From Pseudomonadota bacterium (GTDB lineage: Bacteria > Pseudomonadota > Gammaproteobacteria > Burkholderiales > Thiobacillaceae), in NCBI GenBank assembly GCA_021791235.1, contig JAJYXA010000426.1:1-5856 (forward strand): DNA of 5,856 nt, written 5' to 3'. Position 1 is the first letter of the stretch. Every line of letters starts with the position of its first letter. The translations under genes and the position numbers were made by a program. The notes beneath the pieces are model-generated. The model was not told where the DNA came from and did not search any database. It saw nothing but the letters and a program-made list of their open reading frames with translations. Of the stretch, positions 1 through 5,856 are shown one piece after another.

Positions 1-910
1 GGCGGTGGGGATTGTTCTCCGCCAGATAGTAGGGGCCGGTTCCGACCGGTTGCCAGTCGAGCGTGAGATTCCTGTCCGCCATGCCGGGCTGTGCGTAGAA
101 GGCCTCCGCCTCCCACGGCACCGGCGCAAAAAAAGGCATCGCCAGCCAGTAGACGAACTGCGGGTATTTGCCCTTGATGTGGATGCGATAGGTGTAGCGG
201 TCCACCACTTCCGCACCCGCGAGCGGGAAATCGTTCAGGTTCAGCGCAGCATCGGGATGCGCCTTGACTGCCTTTTCCAGCGTATCGCCGAGCGCTTTCA
301 GCCCGATGATGTGCTCCGACATCAGGCCAAATATCGGCGAGCTCAACCGCGGATTGGCCAGCCGCTTGATCTGGTAGACATAGTCCGCCGCGACGAGTTC
401 GCGCGTGCCCGTATGCGTGAAATCGCTGATCTGCGTCTTCCCCGCCACCGCCTCGGCATCCAGCGCATGATAAAAATAGCGGCCCGCTGCATCGCGCGCA
501 AACGCCGGATGCGGCTGGTAGCGTATCCCGGGGCGAATGTGGATTTCGTAGACGCTCTCGGCGATGGCTGAAGACGGCGCATCGTCGGGAAGCGGCTTGC
601 CTGCCGCGTCGAAATACCGCGGCTTGGGCACGGCCTCGGCCGTCAGCGGGATCAGCGTGTAGGGACGCTTGAGAAAGTGGTATTGCAGCGGCGGCTCGTA
701 AATCTGCCCGGTGAACTCGACTTCGTTCGAGCTGTAGGAGCGCGCCGGATCGAGATGTTTGGGACGTTCGGAGAACGCGCTGTACAAAATATTGGCGCGC
801 GCTTCGCTGTTGGGGTAGGGGTTGTTCCAGTTGTCGGAGCAGCCCGCCAACAGGCTCAGGCCTATCCCCAGCAGCCCCATCCTCAATAAAATCACCCCGA
901 TGCGCACCAT
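1..910 (-). CDS. ABC transporter substrate-binding lipoprotein, family 5 (peptide/YejA-like), 5' part only
   Basis: This is the N-terminal 303 codons of an extracellular solute-binding protein. The frame is open to the left edge, so the C-terminal part is missing. From the ATG at 908-910 the protein begins with a short hydrophobic segment ending in a lipobox, LLAGC, with the lipidated cysteine at residue 24. It is therefore predicted to be exported and anchored as a lipoprotein in the periplasm. Family-5 hallmarks follow: RPKHLDP (residues 49-55), YEPPL (71-75) and GTGPYYL (290-296). In DppA-type proteins the GTGPY motif lies nearer residue 190 (from memory), so the N-terminal lobe here appears enlarged by roughly 100 residues, as in the larger YejA-like proteins. 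The likely role is capture of oligopeptides or similar solutes for an ABC importer whose permease genes may lie to the left. The substrate cannot be told. The start is uncertain: an in-frame ATG at 878-880 would still leave a shortened signal peptide, and no good Shine-Dalgarno precedes either. Confidence 0.88.
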   Translation of the reverse strand, partial: MVRIGVILLRMGLLGIGLSLLAGCSDNWNNPYPNSEARANILYSAFSERPKHLDPARSYSSNEVEFTGQIYEPPLQYHFLKRPYTLIPLTAEAVPKPRYFDAAGKPLPDDAPSSAIAESVYEIHIRPGIRYQPHPAFARDAAGRYFYHALDAEAVAGKTQISDFTHTGTRELVAADYVYQIKRLANPRLSSPIFGLMSEHIIGLKALGDTLEKAVKAHPDAALNLNDFPLAGAEVVDRYTYRIHIKGKYPQFVYWLAMPFFAPVPWEAEAFYAQPGMADRNLTLDWQPVGTGPYYLAENNPHR

Positions 911-916
911 GGCGCC

Positions 917-945
917 AGTGTACCCAAGCGCGCCGACAACGTCAG
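917..945 (-). promoter_or_regulatory. candidate sigma70-type promoter for the binding-protein gene
   Basis: Read on the minus strand, a -35-like CTGACG (940-945) is followed after exactly 17 bases by a -10-like TACACT (917-922). Each matches the consensus at four of six positions. Transcription would begin at or very near the first base of the ATG at 910, giving a leaderless message, or a message of about 30 leader bases if the ATG at 880 is used. The match is modest and could be chance. Confidence 0.3.
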
Positions 946-949
946 CCGT

Positions 950-955
950 TATAAT
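950..955 (+). promoter_or_regulatory. candidate fabI -10 box
   Basis: A perfect TATAAT lies 29 bases upstream of the fabI ATG, which predicts a 5' leader of about 23 bases. No convincing -35 box is present at 15-18 bases spacing (the region is GCGC-rich), and there is no TG extension. The promoter may therefore be weak or activator-dependent. It lies within 10 bases of the candidate -35 of the divergent gene. The fabI ribosome-binding site is also weak: only GAGA at 976-979. Confidence 0.45.
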
Positions 956-984
956 CCGGGGCTACTCAACTCTTCGAGACCATC

Positions 985-1767
985 ATGGGATTTCTTGCAG
1001 GAAAACGCTTGCTGATCACCGGCGTGATATCCAACCGTTCCATCGCCTATGGCATTGCTGCGGCATGCAAGCGTGAAGGCGCCGAACTGGCCTTCACCTA
1101 CCAGGGTGAACGCATCAAGGACCGTGTCACCGAATTTGCCAGCGAGTTTGGCTCCAGCCTGGTGTTCCCGTGTGACGTCGGCAGCGACGAGCAGATCGAC
1201 ACGCTGTTCGCCGAGCTCGGCAAGCACTGGGACGGTTTCGATGGCCTGGTGCATTCGATCGCATTCGCGCCGAAGGAGGCACTCTCCGGCGACTACCTCA
1301 CCGCTGTCACCCGCGAAAACTTCCGCATCGCGCACGACATCAGTTCCTACAGCTTTGCTGCCCTGGCCAAGGCCGCGCTGCCGATGATGCAAGGTCGCAA
1401 GGCGGCACTGCTGACCCTGTCCTATCTCGGCGCGATCCGCTCCGCCCCCAACTACAACGTGATGGGCCTCGCCAAGGCCAGCCTCGAATCGAACGTGTAC
1501 TACATGGCGCAGAGCCTCGGCCCCAAGGGCATCCGCGTCAACGCGGTGTCGGCCGGGCCGATCAAGACGCTGGCCGCCAGCGGCATTGCCAATTTCGGCG
1601 AGAAACTCGACCTGGTCGCCAAGAATGCGCCGCTGCGCCGCAACGTCACGATCGATGAAGTCGGCAATGCCGCCGCTTTCCTGCTCTCCGACCTGGCGTC
1701 CGGCATCACCGGAGAAATCACCTATGTCGACGCAGGCTTCAATACCACCGCCGGTGGATCTGACTGA
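985..1767 (+). CDS. fabI: enoyl-[acyl-carrier-protein] reductase (NADH), FabI
   Basis: FabI catalyses the last step of each type II fatty-acid elongation cycle, the NAD(P)H-dependent reduction of trans-2-enoyl-ACP to acyl-ACP in the cytoplasm. The protein has 260 residues (E. coli FabI has 262) and aligns without gaps over the N-terminal half. It starts [13 protein letters not shown], close to E. coli MGFLSGKRILVTG, which fixes the start. The cofactor-binding segment [13 protein letters not shown] is at 13-25. The catalytic pair is Tyr157 and Lys164 (Y-x6-K, in NYNVMGLAK), with the second conserved Tyr147 in LSYLGA. The substrate loop follows as [12 protein letters not shown] (190-201). Position 93 is Ala (HSIAFAP) where E. 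coli has Gly93. The gene stands alone: it is divergent from the binding-protein gene with a 74-bp spacer, convergent with ppiD, and closed by a strong hairpin 18 bases past the stop. The Y-x6-K spacing and SYLGA motif argue for FabI and against FabV or FabL. Confidence 0.97.
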   Translation: MGFLAGKRLLITGVISNRSIAYGIAAACKREGAELAFTYQGERIKDRVTEFASEFGSSLVFPCDVGSDEQIDTLFAELGKHWDGFDGLVHSIAFAPKEALSGDYLTAVTRENFRIAHDISSYSFAALAKAALPMMQGRKAALLTLSYLGAIRSAPNYNVMGLAKASLESNVYYMAQSLGPKGIRVNAVSAGPIKTLAASGIANFGEKLDLVAKNAPLRRNVTIDEVGNAAAFLLSDLASGITGEITYVDAGFNTTAGGSD

Positions 1768-1785
1768 TCCTGCCGGCTTTCCGGA

Positions 1786-1820
1786 CACAAAAAACGCGCC
1801 GGCAAGGCGCGTTTTTTGTG
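1786..1820. terminator. bidirectional intrinsic terminator between fabI and ppiD
   Basis: There is a perfect 15-bp inverted repeat: arms 1786-1800 and 1806-1820, five-base loop GGCAA. The stem has a GC-rich core (CGCGCC/GGCGCG) flanked by six A on the left and six T on the right, so a U-tract is produced whichever strand is transcribed. It lies 18 bases past the fabI stop and 18 bases past the ppiD stop, and so can end both convergent transcripts. Confidence 0.93.
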
Positions 1821-1838
1821 AGTGCAAGGCTGTCCGGT

Positions 1839-3734
1839 TTATCTGCCGTCGACCGCATTCGGCTTGATGGTCACTTTCTCGCCCGCCATGATCAATGCAA
1901 GCATCGCCTTCATATCCGCACGCTGCTGCGCCTGGGTCACACCAGATGCAATCGACCCCAGCAGCATGGCGTCCGGCGCGGACGTCTCGACCACACGGCT
2001 CACCCGCACGATTCGATAGGAGCCGTCGGGACGCGCAAAACCGGTATAGGCCGGCAGCTTGTCGGTATTCACACGGAAGACCGCCTTGATGCCCGCCGCA
2101 TCCAGTTCGGCAAACGGCTGACGCCCCACCACCTTGAACGCCGACCAGTTCAGGCCCGCTTCATCGCCCTTTGCCAGCGCCTGGATGGTCGTTTCGCCCT
2201 TTTGCGCCAACAGTTTTGCGGTCTGTTCTGCGTGTAGCCTGGCCTCGATCGTCGCCGACACTTCGGCCAGCGGACGCAGCCGCGCCGGGCGATGATCGAT
2301 CACCCGTGCCGCCACCAGCACGCCGGGCTGCACCTCGATGGCGTCGGTGTTCTGCTTCGACTTGATCGCGTCCGGACTGAACAGCGCGGCCGACAGCGTG
2401 GCGTTGTTGAACGGTGCCGGTGCCGTCTTGGCGCTCATCCAGTCACTTTGCTTGACGCTGAGCTTGGCCGCAGCAGCGGCAGGCTGCAGGGAGTTCGCGT
2501 TTTCGTAGACCAGGTTGCCGAAGTTGTCGGCCAGATCCGCAAAGGCCTTCTGCGCCTGCTGTTTGCGCAGTTCATCGACGACTTCAGCGCGCACCTCGTT
2601 CAGCGGCGCAATCTTGGCTGGCTGGATGCCGTCCAGCCGGATGATGTGATAGCCGAAATCGCTTTCCACCGGCCCGCGGATTTCGTGGGGTTTCATGCTG
2701 AACACGGCATCCTCGAACGGCTTGACCATCATGCCGCGCGCAAAACTCCCCAGGCTGCCACCCTGTGCAGCGGACCCCGGATCTTGCGACTGGGTTCGCG
2801 CCAGTTCGGCGAAACGCTCCGGCGACTTCTGCAGGATCTGAACCAGCTCGGTCGCCTTGGCCTTGGCCTTGGCACGGGTCGCCGCATCGGCGTTTTTATC
2901 CACGGCGATCAGGATGTGGCTCGCACTGCGCTGCTCGGGCCGCCCGAACTTGGCCGCATTGGCCGCGTAGTAGTCCGCCACCTGCTGATCGCTCACCACG
3001 ATGCCGGCAGCCACGCTCGCCCTGTCGAGTACCAGATATTCGGCGCGGATTTGTTCGGGCTCGGTAAATTCGGCCTTGTGGGCCGCGTAATCACGCTCCA
3101 CGTCGGCTTGTGTCACCTTCACCTGCGACGCAACCGTGGAGGCTGGCAGATCAGCCCAGGCGATTTCACGCTGCTGCGAGACCAGGCGCGCAAGTTGCGT
3201 CAGCGACGTATTCGACGGGAAGGCAGCGAGCGTCACCGGACTGGTCACGACATCCAGCATGAAGCCCTGGCGCAGCTCGTTTTCAAACGCAGCCGGCGTG
3301 CGGCCATTCTGGCGCAACACGGCTTCATAACGCTGCTGGGAAAATTTGCCGTCCTGCTGGAAGGCGGGAATCTGCGCAAGCACGGATGCAAGGTACGCGT
3401 CGGGCGCCAGGAATTTGTTTTTCTGCGCATCCTGCAGCAGTGCCTTGCGCTCGATCAGACTGTCGAGCACCTGTTTGCGGAAATCGGCAGTTTCGGCGAC
3501 AGCGGGGTCGAACGCGGGGCCCATCGCCTCGCGCATGCGATCGGTCTGCGTCTGGATTTCCCGCGCCAGTTCTTCGCGCGAAATCCCCACATCGCCGACC
3601 TGGGCGACCATGGCGCCGCTTTTGTCGCCCTTCATGTATGAATCAATGCCAAACAGGGCGAACGTCAGTGCGATCAAGCCCAGTATCACCTTGGCCAGCC
3701 AGCCCTGCGCATGCTTGCGGATTGCTTCGAGCAC
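1839..3734 (-). CDS. ppiD: PpiD-type membrane-anchored periplasmic peptidyl-prolyl isomerase/chaperone
   Basis: The product has 631 residues (E. coli PpiD has about 623). A basic N-terminus (MLEAIRKHAQGWLAK) precedes a single transmembrane segment at about 13-33, giving an inner-membrane anchor with the bulk in the periplasm. A SurA-N-like chaperone region spans roughly 40-200. A parvulin domain lies at about 268-370 with SHILI (His273), SQDPGS (Asp318), GGSLGSF, MVKPF (Met336, Phe340) and FGYHIIRLD (Phe360, His363). A long C-terminal chaperone region completes it. The family helps folding of newly exported proteins near the Sec translocon. The start is GTG at 3732-3734, supported by GGAG eight bases upstream and the conserved N-terminus. 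It is co-oriented with lon, hupB and the two tRNAs, but a terminator after tRNA-Asp suggests separate transcription. I saw no convincing promoter in the gap. The gene ends at the shared terminator facing fabI. Confidence 0.95.
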   Translation of the reverse strand: MLEAIRKHAQGWLAKVILGLIALTFALFGIDSYMKGDKSGAMVAQVGDVGISREELAREIQTQTDRMREAMGPAFDPAVAETADFRKQVLDSLIERKALLQDAQKNKFLAPDAYLASVLAQIPAFQQDGKFSQQRYEAVLRQNGRTPAAFENELRQGFMLDVVTSPVTLAAFPSNTSLTQLARLVSQQREIAWADLPASTVASQVKVTQADVERDYAAHKAEFTEPEQIRAEYLVLDRASVAAGIVVSDQQVADYYAANAAKFGRPEQRSASHILIAVDKNADAATRAKAKAKATELVQILQKSPERFAELARTQSQDPGSAAQGGSLGSFARGMMVKPFEDAVFSMKPHEIRGPVESDFGYHIIRLDGIQPAKIAPLNEVRAEVVDELRKQQAQKAFADLADNFGNLVYENANSLQPAAAAAKLSVKQSDWMSAKTAPAPFNNATLSAALFSPDAIKSKQNTDAIEVQPGVLVAARVIDHRPARLRPLAEVSATIEARLHAEQTAKLLAQKGETTIQALAKGDEAGLNWSAFKVVGRQPFAELDAAGIKAVFRVNTDKLPAYTGFARPDGSYRIVRVSRVVETSAPDAMLLGSIASGVTQAQQRADMKAMLALIMAGEKVTIKPNAVDGR

Positions 3735-3742
3735 AGTCTCTA

Positions 3743-3746
3743 CTCC
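3743..3746 (-). promoter_or_regulatory. ppiD ribosome-binding site
   Basis: On the minus strand GGAG lies eight bases before a GTG start codon. It decides the start of ppiD, since no ATG gives the conserved N-terminus ahead of the membrane segment. Confidence 0.75.
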
Positions 3747-3759
3747 GGAAAAAACGTCA

Positions 3760-3775
3760 GCGCGAATTTTCGCGC
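3760..3775. repeat. perfect inverted repeat upstream of ppiD
   Basis: Seven-base arms GCGCGAA and TTCGCGC are separated by two T, 26-41 bases before the ppiD start codon. The symmetry suits a protein-binding operator. As RNA a two-base loop is too tight, though opening one or two A-U pairs would give a short hairpin in the leader. I do not recognise the site. Confidence 0.5.
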
Positions 3776-3849
3776 ACTTTGCGCCTCGCGTCTCGCCCCG
3801 CTGCGATTAAATGTGGCTGCGATGAGAATGAACGCAAGAAATTGAAATG

Positions 3850-3877
3850 AAAAAAGGCGAACTCGCGTTCGCCTTTT
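3850..3877 (-). terminator. intrinsic terminator after tRNA-Asp
   Basis: An 11-bp perfect stem (3852-3862 with 3867-3877, loop TCGC) has a GGCGAAC/GTTCGCC core. Read on the minus strand it ends in a run of six T (3850-3855). It begins 8 bases beyond the CCA end of tRNA-Asp, which fits release of the tRNA transcript before ppiD. Confidence 0.85.
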
Positions 3878-3884
3878 CTGATGT

Positions 3885-3961
3885 TGGCGGAGTGGACGGG
3901 ACTCGAACCCGCGACCCCCGGCGTGACAGGCCGGTATTCTAACCAACTGAACTACCACTCC
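3885..3961 (-). tRNA. tRNA-Asp (anticodon GTC)
   Basis: The gene is 77 nt including an encoded CCA (3885-3887). The acceptor arm pairs GGAGTGG (5' end at 3961) with CCACTCC, and the discriminator is G. The D arm contains AGTTCAGTTGGTTAGA, the anticodon loop carries GTC at 3925-3927, and the T arm shows the canonical GGTTCGAGTCC. The sequence is close to E. coli tRNA-Asp across the D, anticodon and T arms. It lies 59 bases downstream of tRNA-Val, probably on the same transcript, and is followed by an intrinsic terminator. Confidence 0.98.
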
Positions 3962-4020
3962 CATGTACTGCAACTACACAACCGTACAGCCTAAACTTGC
4001 CCCGCTTATGTTGACCCTGC

Positions 4021-4096
4021 TGGTGGGTGCTGAGGGGTTCGAACCCCCGACATTCGCCTTGTAAGGGCGACGCTCTACCAGCTGAGCTAAGCACCC
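4021..4096 (-). tRNA. tRNA-Val (anticodon TAC)
   Basis: The gene is 76 nt with an encoded CCA (4021-4023). The acceptor arm pairs GGGTGCT (5' end at 4096) with AGCACCC, and the discriminator is A. The D arm reads TAGCTCAGCTGGTAGAGC, the anticodon loop CTTACAA puts TAC at 4061-4063, and the T arm has GGGGGTTCGAACCCC. A good promoter stands directly upstream. It is the first of two tRNA genes between hupB and ppiD. Confidence 0.98.
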
Positions 4097-4109
4097 GACA
4101 AAGACCAAA

Positions 4110-4139
4110 ATTCTACAACATTTTTTGGGGTCCTGCCAA
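4110..4139 (-). promoter_or_regulatory. promoter of the tRNA-Val/tRNA-Asp pair
   Basis: Read on the minus strand, TTGGCA (4134-4139, five of six matches) is followed by an 18-base spacer and TAGAAT (4110-4115, five of six). The start point would fall near 4103, about seven bases before the mature tRNA-Val end. It sits wholly in the 63-bp gap after hupB. No clear hupB terminator is visible there, so read-through from hupB is also possible. Confidence 0.65.
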
Positions 4140-4159
4140 GTGCAAAGCGGACTTTATTA

Positions 4160-4432
4160 TTAATTGATGGCGTCTTTCAGACCCTTGCCGGCGCGGAACT
4201 TCGGCACCTTGGCGGCCTTGATCTTGATGGTTGCGCCGGTACGGGGATTGCGGCCGGTACGTGCGGCGCGCTTGCCGACATAGAAGCTGCCAAAACCCAC
4301 CAGCGTCACCATGTCACCCTTCTTCAACGCTTTCTTGACTGCTTCGACCGTTGCATCCAGCGCGCGACCGGCAGCTGCTTTGGAAATGTCAGCCGAGTCG
4401 GCGATGGCATCAATCAATTCGGATTTGTTCAC
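4160..4432 (-). CDS. hupB: DNA-binding protein HU-beta
   Basis: HU is a small dimeric nucleoid protein that binds and bends DNA with little sequence preference. The protein has 90 residues, the usual family length. It begins [11 protein letters not shown]. The HU/IHF signature runs from [21 protein letters not shown] (about 46-66), with the intercalating Pro63 at the tip of the arm. It ends in the typical [15 protein letters not shown]. These features favour HU over IHF subunits, and the position right after lon supports the beta form. The start is GTG at 4430-4432, fixed by the conserved N-terminus and by AAGGGG seven bases upstream. The gene has its own strong promoter behind the lon terminator, so it should be transcribed independently of lon. 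No frameshift or unusual residue is seen. Confidence 0.97.
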   Translation of the reverse strand: MNKSELIDAIADSADISKAAAGRALDATVEAVKKALKKGDMVTLVGFGSFYVGKRAARTGRNPRTGATIKIKAAKVPKFRAGKGLKDAIN

Positions 4433-4439
4433 GTGTTGT

Positions 4440-4445
4440 CCCCTT
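4440..4445 (-). promoter_or_regulatory. hupB ribosome-binding site
   Basis: On the minus strand AAGGGG lies seven bases before the GTG start of hupB. It is a strong site and supports the non-ATG start. Confidence 0.75.
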
Positions 4446-4456
4446 CACTCAAGTGG

Positions 4457-4473
4457 CACAGGAAAACCCTGTG
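4457..4473 (-). repeat. inverted repeat at the 5' end of the hupB leader
   Basis: Six-base arms CACAGG and CCTGTG flank a five-base loop (AAAAC on the plus strand). With the promoter at 4480-4509, the predicted start point is near 4473, so the hairpin would form at the extreme 5' end of the hupB mRNA, 12 bases before the Shine-Dalgarno. It has no T-run on the minus strand and is not a terminator. It could protect the mRNA 5' end or serve as a binding site. Confidence 0.45.
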
Positions 4474-4479
4474 GGCGCT

Positions 4480-4509
4480 TTTATAGCAACCCGCAAAACC
4501 TTGTGTCAA
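4480..4509 (-). promoter_or_regulatory. hupB promoter
   Basis: Read on the minus strand, a perfect TTGACA (4504-4509) is followed by an 18-base spacer and TATAAA (4480-4485, five of six matches). It lies between the lon terminator and hupB. The predicted start near 4473 gives a leader of about 40 bases. It looks like a strong sigma70-type promoter, as expected for an abundant protein. Confidence 0.8.
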
Positions 4510-4530
4510 GCGGTTTCCCGGGCAGCTGAC

Positions 4531-4557
4531 AAAAAAATCCCGCGGCTGGCGCGGGAT
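4531..4557 (-). terminator. intrinsic terminator after lon
   Basis: An eight-base-pair stem (4537-4544 with 4550-4557, ATCCCGCG/CGCGGGAT, loop GCTGG) is followed on the minus strand by a run of seven T (4531-4537). It begins 23 bases beyond the lon stop codon. Confidence 0.88.
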
Positions 4558-4580
4558 TCGGACGGGTGGTTAAAAAATAC

Positions 4581-5856
<1,276 letters not shown>

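Noticed and set aside
5..571. 188-codon open frame on the plus strand opposite the binding-protein gene
   Set aside because: The minus-strand frame has a lipobox and family-5 motifs. The plus-strand product is Arg-rich and featureless.
1745..1757. Palindrome CCACCG-C-CGGTGG near the fabI 3' end
   Set aside because: It lies inside conserved-frame coding sequence and has a one-base loop. It is most simply a codon-level coincidence in GC-rich DNA.
949..1827. 292-codon open frame on the minus strand opposite fabI
   Set aside because: It is antisense to a fully conserved fabI and would cross the bidirectional terminator. The product shows no recognisable motif.
2292..3641. Long 449-codon open frame on the plus strand opposite ppiD
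   Set aside because: It lies entirely antisense to ppiD, whose membrane anchor and parvulin motifs are unmistakable. The plus-strand product is rich in Arg, His and Gly without recognisable domains, as expected of a shadow frame in GC-rich DNA.
3806..3811. TTTAAT as a -10 box for ppiD on the minus strand
   Set aside because: No -35 match stands at 15-19 bases spacing; the nearest TTG-containing hexamer is 20 bases away and matches at only three positions.
3740..3973. 77-codon minus-strand open frame before ppiD
   Set aside because: It runs through the whole tRNA-Asp gene and the terminator hairpin, so it cannot be a real gene.
4116..4155. Possible hupB terminator in the gap before tRNA-Val
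   Set aside because: Only a four-base GTCC/GGAC pairing with a long loop is available, and on the minus strand the nearby run is A rather than T.

Overview
The window is a GC-rich chromosomal segment. It most resembles a betaproteobacterium, perhaps of the Nitrosomonadales/Thiobacillus type. I infer this from the gene order and protein character: lon and hupB, then a tRNA-Val/tRNA-Asp pair, then ppiD, with fabI next to a peptide-type ABC binding protein. In E. coli the same core runs lon-hupB-ppiD without the tRNAs. No database was consulted, so the lineage is an inference.

Layout, left to right. The 5' part of a lipoprotein ABC-transporter substrate-binding protein (family 5) lies on the minus strand and runs off the left edge. 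A 74-bp divergent spacer with candidate promoters separates it from fabI (enoyl-ACP reductase, plus strand). fabI converges on ppiD (minus strand), and a strong hairpin with A/T tails on both sides, readable as a bidirectional terminator, sits between them. A block transcribed leftwards follows, read here from the right edge: the C-terminal half of lon, a terminator, the hupB promoter and hupB, a tRNA promoter, tRNA-Val(TAC), tRNA-Asp(GTC), a terminator, and ppiD. There is no gene-free stretch above 300 bases. The longest gaps are about 150 bp (lon-hupB and tRNA-Asp-ppiD), and both contain recognisable signals.

Functional theme: housekeeping. Lon degrades misfolded proteins in the cytoplasm, HU-beta organises the nucleoid, PpiD is a membrane-anchored periplasmic folding factor, FabI completes each cycle of fatty-acid elongation, the tRNAs serve translation, and the binding protein feeds a peptide-type importer. 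I see no insertion sequence, phage, CRISPR array or defence cassette, and no evidence for an undescribed system. The points worth a second look are small: an Ala at the FabI position equivalent to E. coli Gly93, a PpiD parvulin domain that keeps the canonical active-site residues, an acidic extension on Lon, a possibly leaderless binding-protein mRNA, and inverted repeats in the leaders of ppiD and hupB.
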